Counted from the first letter of the stretch, positions 31,615-43,495 are shown. The stretch: DNA of 64,000 nucleotides from Doryteuthis pealeii (GCA_023376005.1 CM042160.1:83011772-83075771); one strand, 5' to 3'. Translations and numbers: made by a program. Notes: generated by a model not told the origin, from the sequence alone.

Positions 31615-32213
31615 TGATATTTGCTGCTCATCCCACTTATGAGGGCTTGACACAAGGACATTTTTATGCGAGCCCACCATAAGCCGAAGCTTATGGGTGG
31701 TAGGTGGAAAAAAATTGCGTCGATCCCGTCAGCATTCCCCCTCAAGAGGGGGCGCCTAAAGCTCTAGGCAATAAACCCAGTCCTGCCCCTTTAAGTCAAG
31801 GGGGCAGGTGTTGCCTGGGGGTATAGCCCCTGGGATCAACGCTGTTAATTTCATTAATAGACACACGCCCCTGAAGAGCCCATGTTATTAGTGTGTTTAA
31901 AATCCCACATGTGTGTTATATATCACTAAAAAATACATATATGGTGTGGTTAATTTACATACTAGTTTTAACAAGACCGGATTTAATAAATAATTACTTG
32001 CTGTTATTGATCTCTAATATTATTATTTTATACCCCAATGTATTAAAATCAATCCTATGAATGATTTAATGTAGAAACTAATTGAAATATAATTAAGATA
32101 AGTGTAATCTTTTTATATGGGTTCTTATTTAATTTCATTAGTCTTTCTAATTTAATATATTTCATTACATAAAAATCTAATACTTACGCCTGGAGGGCGC
32201 ATATTCTTGCTAG
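31615..32213 (+). mobile_element. Helitron-1, 3' part with GC-rich cassette
   Basis: Ends ATTCTTGCTAG before T, with the TACGCC-TGGAG-GGCGCA hairpin. The first 270 bases are a GC-richer cassette (CCCCTTTAAGTCAAGGGGGC, GGGATCAACGCTGTTAATTT) that also occurs twice in the Helitron at 61806. The 5' end is missing. Confidence 0.75.
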
Positions 32214-32593
32214 TATGCATATTAAAAAAAAATATCTTTGAAAAATGCAGTCATTTTAACATTTTTCAAGTCGTAGTATATATTGGGAGGTTGTTATTAC
32301 TGTCTAGAAAAGTATATAAATTTGGATTAGGCTTATGTATACAAAAAATGTTTTTGTTGTTTTGATTGTTTTTTATTTTAATTTTATTTTTACTGGTAAT
32401 TTTTGGATATATACTCAATTTGCAGTCAGCTCATCTGCAAAAGATTATCTAATTAAAGACGTCGCAAGATAAACAGGTTGACTTATGAAAACAAAGGAGG
32501 GTTTTTTTTTGGGGGGGGGGGATTTTTTTTTTAGCAGCACTCATATTCTAATTATCCAGGAAATTTTTGTTTTGTTAGTGTTATGTTTTTACA

Positions 32594-32815
32594 TCTTATT
32601 AATAATCGAGATTGTCTGTATTTCTTTCTGTAACAAAAACTACATCATAGCTCTACGTCACAGCATTCTTATGCTATATACACCCAAAATTTGAGTAAGC
32701 AATTTTAAAAATTGTTTTTTACTCTGTCCTTTTTTTTTTTTTTACAGTAACAAGAAGTTAACCTAAAAAGTTTACAAATAAATAAATACCTACGATTTTG
32801 TGTAAAATGTTGCTT
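32594..32815 (+). mobile_element. Helitron-1, 5' fragment
   Basis: Starts TCTTATTAATAATCGAGATT after A and matches the copy at 6249 for about 220 bases, then breaks. Confidence 0.65.
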
Positions 32816-33346
32816 AAATGGTCACCAATCTAAGTATTGAACAGGTTCATCGCAGCTTAACTAGCAGGAACCGGCTTTTTCAATGTGACTTGACAGGAAG
32901 TTGAGGATATTTTTTAACGCAGATACTCAATCTGACAAAATGTGTTTGTTTTATCGCCAAGTCTATAAAAATATTTACCAATGACAAACTGGCTACAAGT
33001 TCAGCTAATTTGCCAGTGAGATAGGCTAAAAAAAATCTTGTTGGCTTAGTGAGCAAAGCTAGAAGACGATTGTTAATGAGTTTGATTCTCACTGGGTGCC
33101 TCATACTTCTGCCTTGTGCTGAGCTAAGCTAAACTTAGTAAATGATAATAATCTGATCTAATTATTCTTAGATAAAAAAAAAAAAAAAATTCTCAGTTTG
33201 GTGTATAGTGGTACATTGACTTGCGAGTTTAATTCGTTCAACTCGTAACTCAATTTCTTTGTATATCAAATCAATTTTCCTCATTGAAAAAAACTGAATG
33301 GCATTAATCTGTTCCAGCCCCTCCTTTTTTGTTTGTTTATTTTTAA

Positions 33347-33579
33347 CTCTTAACATCCTATACCGCCTCATTCCACCCGGACAGAAGTCACATTTATTTC
33401 CTAATCTACCCCAAATGATAGCCTTTGTTTAAATGTAATATTAAATATATTAAGAAATCTTGGATTTAAGGAAATTAACAGGTAACTTTAATTGAAAAAG
33501 CCATTTTTAGCCATCTTTTGATAAATCCTTATAGGAATGGGGCTCTGGACTTAGAAAATTCTCAATAGGATGTTAAGAG
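33347..33579 (+). mobile_element. piggyBac-type MITE between TTAA sites
   Basis: TTAA at 33343-33346 and 33580-33583 flank a 233-bp element with inverted ends CTCTTAACATCCTAT and ATAGGATGTTAAGAG. Sister of 7691-7922. Confidence 0.8.
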
Positions 33580-33655
33580 TTAAATAAATAAAAAAAATAG
33601 CACTGTATTGAATAAAAACATAAAATAGAATGTAATGGATTATGTGCTGGATATA

Positions 33656-33905
33656 GTAAAGTTGGCAGAGTGGCCTATTGTCAGTATCAGCAAGACAGTG
33701 AGGGAGCCTATCTCCTTTGCACTAGCACTAGACCAGGGAGATTGTTTTTGTGTATGAGATGGAGCACCACACCTACCATCAGCTTCGCACTTTACTGCAC
33801 AGATCCAAGCTGTGCTACACATGCAAAGTTGGCGAGGGCTGGTAATGAACCTGGAACCTCGTGGTTCCGAGGTGGATGCTCTACCGACTGAGCTAAATAA
33901 ACCCT
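33656..33905 (-). mobile_element. SINE-A, near full length
   Basis: Body starts GGCCTATTGTCAGTATCAGC on the plus strand. The minus-strand head holds TTTAGCTCAGTCGGTAGAGC and an imperfect B box GGTTCATTACC. Confidence 0.88.
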
Positions 33906-34350
33906 GCTGTAATATGCATTATCCATTAGTACAGAATAAGTTCTGAGGTGAATAGGTAATGAACTTTGAAATATCTCATCATAAAGGTAAAAATTACCTG
34001 GGGAAATTTGGTAAGCAAAGAGTTAATAGAAAAATCAACCCAAAATTTTAGCTCTTAACGCAAAGCAAAAAAAATCGACCGAGTGACAGTTTATGTTGGG
34101 GTACTTGTAATTCACGGTACCACTGTACAGTAAATATGTTAGTGATCTATTATTAAAGATAACAAATTCAGTGTCTTATTTGACATGAATATCAAATAAT
34201 TGTCACAGAAATAAGCACATAACATAAACACAGCCACCAGTTGTTGTTTGAATATTGTCAATAGTTATTTGTGGGAAAAGAAAATGCAAATATACTTCAA
34301 ATCCACACAGTCCTTTTATCTGATAAAACAATCAATAGATATTGAATATC

Positions 34351-35180
34351 TATGTGAAAAAAGTCATAAGCTTATACACCTTTGTACAAATTAATTGAAA
34401 CCACCACTTTAGTTTCTTTTCTTTTGCCATATGGCCAGTTTTAAGCCCACGGAAGTGACAGGGTTCAATCGATTTCTATTTTTTTCCTCAGATTAAGTTG
34501 TTTGCAGTGGTGAGCATATTTATCTGAAAAATTTATAAGCTTATACACCAATGTACAAATTAATTGAAACAAGCACTTTAGTTTTCTTCTTTTTACCATA
34601 TGGTCAGTTTTAGACCCACTGGAGTGACAGGGTGTAATCGATTTCTATTTTATTCTCAGATTAGGTAATTTGCAGTGGTGCCCATATCTATGTGAAAAAG
34701 TCATAAGCCCTTGTGGAAATTAATTGAAACAACCACTTTAGTTTCTTTCTTTCATTATACGGTCAGTTTTAGACCCATGGAGTGACAGGGTGTAATCGAT
34801 TTCTATTTTGTCCTCAAATTAGGTCGTTTGCAGTGGTGAGCATATTTATCTGAAAAATTTATAAGCTTATACACCTTTGTACAAATTAATTGAAACAACA
34901 CTTTAGTTTCTTTTCTTTCATCATAAGGTCAGTTTTAGACCCACTGGAGTGACAGGTGTAATCGATTTCTATTTTATTCTCAGATTAGATCATTTACACT
35001 GCTGTGCATATTTATCTGAAAAAGTCATAAGTTTATACACCCATGGGCAAATTAATGTAAAAAAAACACTTTAGTTTTCTTTCTTTCACAATAGGGTCAA
35101 TTTTAAACCCACTGGAGTAATAGGGTGTAATCAATTTCTATTTTTTTTTTTTTTTTACTTCAGATTATGTCCTTTGCAGA
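34351..35180. repeat. Tandem array of Tc1-like ends, five units of about 165 bp
   Basis: Units start near 34351, 34521, 34689, 34851 and 35013. Each contains ACAAATTAATTGAAACAACC, TTAGACCCACTGGAGTGACA, and ATCGATTTCTATTTT. The first string is the inverted counterpart of the right end at 35438-35469, so a transposon terminus was amplified in tandem. Confidence 0.8.
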
Positions 35181-35469
35181 GTGGTATGCAGTAATATGAA
35201 TCTATTTTTGGGATGTATAATGAAATTTGTTTGGCCTTAAAGAATATTGTGTCAACCATGATTGTATCAGATTTTTATCATGCCCAGACTCTATTCTTTT
35301 GACTGTCAATTAGTTGTCCTAAGGCCATTAACTGCGATGGATGTAACTCTAAGGAAGCATACAAAAATTGCTGCACGAACTCACTGGCAAGCCTTACAAA
35401 GAGATTGCAACTATAATAAAAATAGTAATTGAATTATTTTTGTTTCAATCAATTTGCCCAAGAGTGTAT
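35181..35469. mobile_element. Tc1-like element, right part and end
   Basis: Ends GTTTCAATCAATTTGCCC and AAGAGTGTATA, the inverse of the unit starts in the array upstream. It includes CTGGCAAGCCTTACAAAG, weakly like a transposase C-terminus, but no frame is open. Confidence 0.5.
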
Positions 35470-35470
35470 A

Positions 35471-35905
35471 CAGGGTGTTCATAAAGTCTTGCACCAGTTT
35501 TAATATTAAAAAAACTTAATAACTCACATTGAACAAATGATAAAATCATTTAGTAAAAACAAGTTCAACTCTTGTAGTTTTATTTTTTTTATGTACATTT
35601 TGATTATTGCATTTCAACAAGAACGCCATCTTTGTTGTTACATTTGAAAATAATGAAATTAATTGTGTACAGTGCTCAGGTGCACCACAACTCATCAAAG
35701 TCTCATGTCAAGTACATCGAATAATGTATTAGTGTCAGGAACATGAACAGTTTACAGTAGTAATATGCATGTATGTGTGTGCGTGTATGCATATGTATGT
35801 GGAGAGTGGCATCAGGTATAATGTCGGCGGACTACAGGAAGCATGGAGGCTTTGAAAGATTCAGCGCTTCGGCAAAATCTGCTGCACAACTTTATAGACA
35901 CCCTG
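35471..35905. mobile_element. Mariner-like shell with LINE fragment inside
   Basis: Left end CAGGGTGTTCATAAAGTCTT and right end AACTTTATAGACACCCTG are inverted and flanked by TA. The space between is largely a LINE 3' fragment (35640-35880). Confidence 0.65.
35640..35880 (-). mobile_element. LINE 3' end fragment
   Basis: Matches the 3' untranslated end of the LINE copies at 46245, 51880, 53035 and 63444 (CAGTGCTCAGGTGCACCACA). The copy stops at TTCAGCGCTTCGGCA, inside the last coding codons. Confidence 0.75.
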
Positions 35906-35958
35906 TATCATTACTATTTAATGGGTTAGTATCAAATTCTAAAACTTTCCTACTGCTT

Positions 35959-35990
<32 letters not shown>

Positions 35991-36159
35991 ATGAAAACTA
36001 AATGTAAATTATAATAAGATTTAGACAATAAGCATTTATAAGGTTTGAAAAAAAAAAAAAAAAAAAAAAAAAAGAAAAATTTTTGGAGCATTATTTCTTG
36101 TGGTTCTTCTTTTACCAAATTCCCAATGTAAAGATTTTGAGGAATAATAATATTATTCA

Positions 36160-36894
36160 TCTTATTATAATGGCGATTTGGTGTCTGTCTGTAACTGAAA
36201 CTACGTCAATGCTTACGTCACAATACCCTCAGGAATTGCGGAAGATTAACAATGTGTATTTAATTCATAGACAAAATCATTAATACATAGAATAAATCTT
36301 ATTTATTAATGATAAAAATCTAAGTAACAGATCATGTTATTAGCGTGTTTAAAATCCTGCAATGTGTCTTATATCACTAAGAAATAAAGGTTTACATAAT
36401 ATATGGTATGGTTAATTTGCATACTGGGTTTAACAAAACTGGGTTTAATAAATAATTACTTGGTGTGATTGTTTTATTCTCCATTGTATTAAAATCAATC
36501 CTATGAATGATTTTATATGGAAAACAATCAAAATATAATTAAAATAAGTATTTTTACATGGATTCTTATTTTGTGGATAATATGGGTGCTGTATTTCTAA
36601 GTAGATAGTGCTCAATATCATTGATAGAGTGTTTACATTTGAGTTAAGGTAGCATGAACATGAAGGACCAAACCAGGGGGCATTTAAGCAAACCGCTAAA
36701 CAAATTTCCCCAGTTGGTCTAAAGATCACATAGGTGAGAAACTATTAGTAACCAGGTGTTGAATCCATGTCCACGCTACCTTAACTTAAATACATGCATT
36801 ATTCTTATTCCATTTTATTAGCCTTTCTAATTTAATATATTTCATTGCATTAAAAGTTAAATAATTATGCTCGGAGGGCGCATATTCTTGCTAG
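36160..36894 (+). mobile_element. Helitron-1, non-autonomous, complete
   Basis: Starts TCTTATTATAATGGCGATTT after A and ends CATATTCTTGCTAG before T. Contains the conserved ACGTCAATGCTTACGTCAC block and a decayed terminal hairpin. Confidence 0.82.
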
Positions 36895-37117
36895 TTTAAA
36901 TAAAATTGATGTAAATTTCAAGGAGGGTATTTCATATAAGCACCATTTTCTTAAGTAAAATAAGGAAAAGAACAACAGAATTGGCTCTGTTAAAAGAAAA
37001 GGAAAAGAAAAAAAGGGAAGCAGTATATGAACACATTAAAATATCAAATGATAGAAAAATTATGTGGGAATAAATATTAATGGACAAATTATAAGTATGT
37101 ATGATTATATATATATA

Positions 37118-37366
37118 TACAAGGTGTGTCAAAAAAGTATTGAGATTTTTGTACTTTTTGACACACCATGTATTCTGAAAAAATAAAAATCACGTTCATT
37201 CATTCTTCATTTCTATCTTGGTAAATACAGCTTTAAACTTGGTACTTTTTTGACACACATCATATTCAGAAAAAAAAAAATGAATGAATCAAACATTTTT
37301 TTTCAGAATACATGATATGCCAAAAAGTACAAAAAATCTTGATACTTTTTTTAAATTTTTTACACA

Positions 37367-37375
<9 letters not shown>
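37118..37375. mobile_element. mTA mariner-like MITE
   Basis: Starts TACAAGGTGTGTCAAAAAAG, with palindromic core, spacer and repeated end motifs. TA microsatellites on both sides. Confidence 0.65.
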
Positions 37376-37410
<35 letters not shown>

Positions 37411-38763
37411 TCTTAATATGCTGATGTTTAGAAAACATTATATTTCAAATTGAATAAAAGATGAAAATAAGCCTTTTTTGGGGGGTGGACATCTTTTTTT
37501 TTCCAATGATATATTTTCATTTCTATTTTAAAAAGTCGTTGGCCATTGTTTATTTAAAATAAAATTGTTTCCCATATTTCTTTTAATGCTATGTAATTGT
37601 AAAGTACAAACGTCTGCCCAAGTCATCATTTCTTTAAATCATTTTAAATTTAAAATCATAAAGTCTTCATTTTTTTTCCTTTTTGTTTGAATTTTTAAGA
37701 TGAGGCTTGATAATTTGTATGATATTTTCCTTTCTTTTAAATTACTAAAAGGAGTTTTTTTTTCTAAAGGATGAAAATAATTTTTACTTTTACTTCCAAT
37801 AGTTAATATAGTCACAGAATTTTACTTTAAAAAATTCTAAGAAAAAAAAGGTATAAATGTAGAATAGCCTAACCCTAGCGTCTCAAAGGTTTCAGGTATT
37901 TCCATGAAATGTAATGCTTTTTATACATAATCTAATGATATTATCTCTTGCGCGCTATTCTGCATTAGTACCAATGCTTTTTATACATAATCTAATGATA
38001 TTATCTCGTGTGCTATTTTGTATGAGTACTGGAAAAAAGTGAATTTCTTAAACTACTGTTTTTATTCATAATATTTTAAAAAGTAAATTTTGTTATTTTT
38101 ATCTTTTATAAACTTAGAAATAAAAAATGAGAAAAAAAAAAGATAATCATGTCAGATTGAAAATTGAATACATTTACAATATTTTTTTCAAAATTGAGCA
38201 ATTTGTTGAATTAACTTGTCAGAAATGCACATATTCAAAAATATTTCAAACTATAAGAAAAGTAGAAAAAAATAAAAATGGGGAGGGATCCTATAGAAAG
38301 AAAAAAAATTCAAAAGCAACTTAAAAGATTTATAATTGATCAAGTGAAAAATGTGATTAAATTCAAGAAAAAAAAAATCCTAGTTTACTCACGCAGTAAA
38401 TAATTTGAATTAAAATTATTGATTTTTATACAAGCCTTATTGTTCTTCTCAACTGGAATATTTGTACAAATGGTAGAGTTATATATACACACTTCACTTA
38501 ACTAAAAATATAATAGTTTATAATGTCTATCAAAAATGTTTTGTAAAGTGATTATCAAAAAGATCTTTTTTTTTTGCCATGGATACTACTCTGTGTTTGT
38601 GGAATTAAGTTTAAAAAATGTAGGATTATGGTGGGTTTTAACAAATTTTTTTTTAATTATCAAAAATGTTTAAAATAAAATTATACCTTGGGCCAGAAAA
38701 TATCTGATATGCTAAGGGATGCAAAATTCAGTTATATATATATATATAGAATTAAAATAAGTA
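37376..38763. other. AT-rich flank downstream of the glycosyltransferase gene
   Basis: Mostly unique AT-rich DNA with TA runs. A 66-base tandem duplication (CATAATCTAATGATATTATC) lies at 37911-38022. A 65-codon lysine-rich frame near 38127 has no support as a gene. Confidence 0.55.
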
Positions 38764-38769
38764 TTTATT
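38764..38769 (-). terminator. Candidate polyadenylation signal for the GALNT7-like gene
   Basis: AATAAA on the minus strand, about 120 bases past the stop codon. It is the nearest canonical hexamer downstream; in AT-rich DNA chance occurrence is possible. Confidence 0.4.
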
Positions 38770-38825
38770 TTTCTGTGTGAGTAAAGTAGAATTTTACCAG
38801 ATATTAAATTAAAAATATATAAATG

Positions 38826-38869
<44 letters not shown>

Positions 38870-38886
38870 GTAAGTAAAAAGGGGCT

Positions 38887-40731
38887 TCATTTCCAAGACC
38901 AGATTTTTCTGATAGCCCATTGCTGGTTTGAGGAATGTATATCGCATGTTCTGACGTGCAACTTTGTGTCCTGGCCCGACTCTACACACTTGTCGTGGTC
39001 CCTGTGACGAAGCAAACCTGTTTTTTCATCCCACTCCCATGGACCCGTGGGTTGCACGTCACAGAATTGCACATGCAAGGTATCACTGTTTGCAACATCA
39101 ATACAACGTTCGCCCACTGCCAACTGACCTTTGACGTTCAACCGGAACAGTTGATTACCACCTAAATGGTGGCAACCACTTACTCCAATCGGACCCCCTC
39201 CGGGGGGCTGGCCATGAGTGTCCCAGCACAGGCTACCGCTTGATTTAAGATGAATCTCACCCCAAGCCTTGTTAGCAGGCGGGGGCGGAAACTTATCATA
39301 AACTTCATAAGCAATATTATCCATAAACCAACGGAAACTCTTACATTTATGTTGTTTTTTAAAAGTAAGTTGTTCGCTAATATTGGCAACTGGGTAGCCC
39401 TGTACGGTGGGCTCTCTCCGGTAAAAATACTCTTTGAAATCGTCATCCAACCAAACTTCGACAACACGCATATAATTCAGAAGGACTACAGGGATCTTAG
39501 AAGAGATCTTGCCAAATCCGTAAGGCATGTGGTTACGGTAGACGTGACCCACTCGCGAACAGGGTACCCATTCAATGCTGCCCCCGCACATCCAAATCTT
39601 AAAAGAAAGTTCAAAATTCTCGCCTCCCCAAATCTGAAGTCCAGGGTCGTAACCTCCAAGCTCGAAAAAGTATTTTCTATCCATGGCAAATAATCCTCCG
39701 GCGTGGGTGGGTGACCAGTAGGGTTCACTACTGTGAGCCCGTTTGTTAAGTTCTTTCGTGGGAACTTTACTTTCTTTATAAAGAAAACCCCATTCAAATA
39801 TTCCTCGGTGGTGGTTTGTAGTGTATACAGGACGGTATCTAAAATTATCCCAGTCGATACTTTCTACGATAGGGACTGCCATAATAGTCCGATCATAGGC
39901 AATTCTAGCCAGAAGGGGTACAAGCCAATTCCGATTGCATTCACAATGAGCATCAAGGAATACAATAACATCCCCGACTGAATATTTAGCTCCGAGTGTC
40001 CGGGTTCGAATCAAACCTTCGCGTTTTTCATTACGATACAGTTTCACTTTTCCGTTAAATGTTTTGACGTAGTTTTCAAGTTTCTTTTTAAGGTGGGGTT
40101 TTGTACTCATGTCATCGACCATCACAACTTCTTTTAGTAAATGAGATGGGGATGTGTTGATTACGCTGTGAACGGTCCTCATCAAGGTGGACCAGCCTTC
40201 GTTGTGAAAAACAATAACCACACTGGCTGTGGGTAGCTTCTCTGGATAATGCCAATATTTGCATTCTGACATCCGCGTGTCCGGCACTGTTCGTTCCAAG
40301 GAAATTTTGTCACTGGCTACCATATTAAAACCGAATTCCCTGATGGAGGCATCAGCGTCTGCCTTTTCACTCATACTTGTATAAACAGGTTCTCCATTTT
40401 CTCCTGGCAAGGTGGAGAGTCTTTTCTCTTCAACTTCATAGTTACCTAACACCCGCCTCTTAAATACGGTGAGAGGGCCGTACTTTTTCACGTGTAATGT
40501 GTCACTGTTGTTAGTGTCTATCAAGGGGTTTCTCATGGCATTCTCTGGGCTTTCACCAGCCCCGAGCTCGGAATCCAAACCACTTTCCTTTTTAGCAATA
40601 AAATCTTTTGGGTGCTGGTTTATTTTGTGTTGTTGGCCTTCGTCTAGGTGGTAAAGAAGAAGAGGAATGGCAAATAGTGACGCAACCATCAGAGCTGCCA
40701 GTCGGAGCCATAATCTTCGTCGTATCTTCAT
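38887..40731 (-). CDS. Polypeptide N-acetylgalactosaminyltransferase, GALNT7-like, intronless
   Basis: Golgi enzyme that would transfer GalNAc from UDP-GalNAc to Ser/Thr of mucin-type substrates; GALNT7-type members prefer partly glycosylated peptides. The 614-residue frame has a short basic N-terminus, a membrane segment at about 8-27, a luminal stem to about 125, and the conserved segment from IREFGFNMVASDKISLERT. The GT-A domain spans about 165-450, with the DxH metal-binding motif D260-A-H262, the acceptor-loop WGGEN at 368-372 and VGH at 394-396. The ricin-type lectin domain covers about 487-610, with CWD (502), CID (543), CVE (582) and a final QQW (603-605). The first QxW repeat reads NQLF. 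Length agrees with the family (about 600-660). The start is the first ATG after an in-frame TAG three codons upstream. There is no frameshift, stop or visible splice site. Intronlessness is odd, since vertebrate GALNT7 genes are multi-exon: a retrocopy or lineage intron loss. No residual poly(A) is seen. Confidence 0.93.
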   Translation of the reverse strand: MKIRRRLWLRLAALMVASLFAIPLLLYHLDEGQQHKINQHPKDFIAKKESGLDSELGAGESPENAMRNPLIDTNNSDTLHVKKYGPLTVFKRRVLGNYEVEEKRLSTLPGENGEPVYTSMSEKADADASIREFGFNMVASDKISLERTVPDTRMSECKYWHYPEKLPTASVVIVFHNEGWSTLMRTVHSVINTSPSHLLKEVVMVDDMSTKPHLKKKLENYVKTFNGKVKLYRNEKREGLIRTRTLGAKYSVGDVIVFLDAHCECNRNWLVPLLARIAYDRTIMAVPIVESIDWDNFRYRPVYTTNHHRGIFEWGFLYKESKVPTKELNKRAHSSEPYWSPTHAGGLFAMDRKYFFELGGYDPGLQIWGGENFELSFKIWMCGGSIEWVPCSRVGHVYRNHMPYGFGKISSKIPVVLLNYMRVVEVWLDDDFKEYFYRREPTVQGYPVANISEQLTFKKQHKCKSFRWFMDNIAYEVYDKFPPPPANKAWGEIHLKSSGSLCWDTHGQPPGGGPIGVSGCHHLGGNQLFRLNVKGQLAVGERCIDVANSDTLHVQFCDVQPTGPWEWDEKTGLLRHRDHDKCVESGQDTKLHVRTCDIHSSNQQWAIRKIWSWK

Positions 40732-41095
40732 CTTCTTCTATGGTGGAATAACTTCCAATAACTGACAAAAGTAAACAAAATATGGCAAGAAGAAAAGCAA
40801 GCACGCAGAGTAAGCGGAGAGACTACTACTGCTGCAGTTTTAAGAAGAAAAAGAAGAAACAGCGGCGACGACTGTCATTTCCGACATACATAACTTTTCT
40901 TACACGCGTCAAGAAGCTACGAGAGTTATCTGCCCTTGATTGATCGCACTGACAAGACGAAATGCCTGGTTCCCCATATCCCAAAAATAAGAAGCAGGAA
41001 GTCCTTGGATAAATAATAATAATAGTAATAATAATAATATTTCTGGTGCTATTGTCTCCCACTATAAAAGCGCCACCTGATAAACAAGGGAACTA
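40732..41095 (-). other. Putative 5' untranslated and promoter region of the GALNT7-like gene
   Basis: Higher in GC than the surrounding DNA. On the minus strand it holds a pyrimidine-rich tract ending TTACTTTTGTCAG, a possible splice acceptor, and an out-of-frame ATG opening a 21-codon frame (about 40826-40891). No convincing TATA box in the right orientation. A transcript start here is plausible but unproven. Confidence 0.4.
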
Positions 41096-43169
41096 ACTAT
41101 CTAAATAATGCTGATTTAGGGAATTTTTAAAGTTAAGTAGTAGATGAGTTAAGAAGACTTTAGTTTTATAGTAGCAGAAATTTATGAACCTTTCTTGTCA
41201 GGTCTTAAATAATTTAGTAGCAGCTTGCTTGATATTTCCCTTTCTTTCCTGTTTATACAAGATTAATAGCTTCTCTTTTTATTTGTCTAAGTTTTTTTTT
41301 ATCTGTATATATTTTTATTAGTGGATGTCTGTACGTACAGTGTACTACACATGTGTTATTTATTTATTTATTTATTTTTGGACGAGTTATTCTACTTAAA
41401 ACTTGAACGAATTTGAAAAAAAAAAAGATTTGCTCTCTTTCTTACGCAACTGCTTTATTTATTTATTTTTTCTTTTGTTTTCTTTTTTTTTAATTTTTTT
41501 AAATGTCGGTTAAAATATCTAAAGCTAATCTATCTGAAAAGAACATTTCGATCTGATGTGAAATTTTCTTTCAGTGAACTTGCACAGCATTTTAAAACCA
41601 ACACCCTGAGGCATTTTATGGCAAAGGATAAAAAAAACTCCGGAATAAATAAATAAATAAAAAATAAATAAATAAACCCACGAGCTTAAATATTTGTGTG
41701 TGTGTGTGTGTAAAATAGAAAGATTAGATGTGTCTGAGTGACTTTAGATCTTTACGGCAGTTTTTGGGGTAAATATTGTATTAGATATAAAATATCTGAC
41801 AGACTTGTAAGAGGACTTGAAAACATGAAATTGATGTTATTGTAATTCTATAATTTCCTGTGTAACGTTTCATTCTTCATAATACAAATATTTTCAAACA
41901 AATGAATTGCTTTTAAAACGCTGACAAATATAATAATACAATTGTTCCATCACATGTAAACGTGTCGATTAAGATAACAATGCTATCATTATTATTTATT
42001 TCAGTGTTTCACAACCGTTCAATTTTGTTTAACATATTTGTAGAGGGAGTGGCAAACTCCTTAAGGGAAGGTAACATTTTTTAAAAAAAAATTTTTTTTA
42101 AAATTTTCAAACTATTACAAAAAATTAGGGAATTGTCAGATTTTAATTAAATTTTCAGCATTTTATCATTAAGGATTTAATTTTATGACGAATAGTTTAT
42201 TTATTTCATTTGAAAAAAAAAAAAAAAATTTATCAATTAAGATTGGGGGGAGGGGTCAACGTCTGGTCATTTGAATTAAAAAAATTCTAGTCCTAATTTT
42301 TACATTTTTAGAAAGATCAAATCCAGAAGTGAAGACCATTAAAAAATAATTTAAAAAAATTTTTTTTAAATTCAACTCCCGAAAAAAGTTATTTGAAAAT
42401 TTTTAAGTGATTTTTTTTAAAACGCAAAAAATAATTTTTGAAGCTTGCTTGTTTTTTTTTTGTAGTTAAAAAAACATTTTTCTTTGATGCAAAAAAACAA
42501 CAAAAAAAGTATTTTCCTTGATTCAATTGAACTATTTTTAGTCACTTGAATAGAGAATTTTAGGTAATCTGAACATTAGCTACATAAATGAGAGTAACCT
42601 CCCCTTATTTGTTTCACTTTGAGGAAGCCATATGTTTTGGTCGGCCATTTTCATTTCACCATAAATCTACAATGAAAATACGAATTTGTTCGAATCAATA
42701 CAACTACATGTTTTAATATGAAAATATAAAATGTGTTCTTAATTATGCTTGTGCATTATTTGAAATGAACTTAATTGTTATTAATTACCAAATTTTAAAC
42801 GTCTTGCAGGTGGCATGTTATACAAAATATTTTTGTCATTTATAAAAATTTATTTAATCTATCTAAAAATGTAGGATTAAAATTAACACTGCACGTGTTA
42901 AGCACAAACATGGGTTTTTTCCATTTTATTTTTACTTAAAAATACCCGGCTTTTTACTCTGGGGACAGCTGCAACTATTATAGAATGTGTATCATTGTTG
43001 TGGTGTTATTTTTTTCTTACGTCTTTTGACTATGCAGTGTAATTTTCCTATATGAAATTTTGAATGTGTAGGCCTCTCTAAATTTTCCCAAATGTTAAGC
43101 TTTTTTTTTTTTCTGATAAAATCATAACTTATCTCCCTCTAACTCTGTTTTTTGCATATACCTACACAA

Positions 43170-43206
<37 letters not shown>

Positions 43207-43495
43207 AGAAAAATTCTGTATATTTGTTTGTGCAATGACAAAGCGCATGTTTTTTTACAAAAGAAAATTGTTGGAGACCAGCAAAGACCAAAGTTCAATA
43301 ATGTCCACCCACCATTTTTGTCTGAGAGGGGGGGGGGAGTTAAAAATCTTCTTCCCCCTCATTTTCCATAAGAAAAGCTAAGTAAATATACAGTAGGGAT
43401 ATAAATCAATGATATATTAAAAAATTAATTAAAAAAAGATTAAAAACTAAAACAAATTAATAAAGGATAAAAGATAATTTTTAAAAGATGCCGGG
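41096..43495. other. AT-rich intergenic DNA, no gene or TE edge seen
   Basis: Homopolymer tracts, TTTA runs (41360, 41455), a TG microsatellite (41694), a CA microsatellite (43170) and a G run (43328). It is the least TE-dense part of the window and lies upstream of the glycosyltransferase gene. Confidence 0.6.

Larger units (their letters stand above)
33204..34127. mobile_element. TIR element with TAYAGTGGTAC ends, carrying two insertions
   Basis: Left end TATAGTGGTACATTGACTTG and right end CACGGTACCACTGTA are inverted and start with TA. Inside lie a piggyBac-type MITE (33347-33579) and a SINE-A (33656-33905). No transposase frame. Confidence 0.55.

Noticed and set aside
38127..38324. 65-codon lysine-rich plus-strand frame
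   Set aside because: Composition follows the A-rich background and nothing supports initiation, splicing or conservation.
39250..39693. 147-codon frame on the plus strand inside the glycosyltransferase gene
   Set aside because: Antisense shadow of the conserved GALNT7-like coding sequence; no motif of its own. The same holds for the other frames overlapping 38887-40804.
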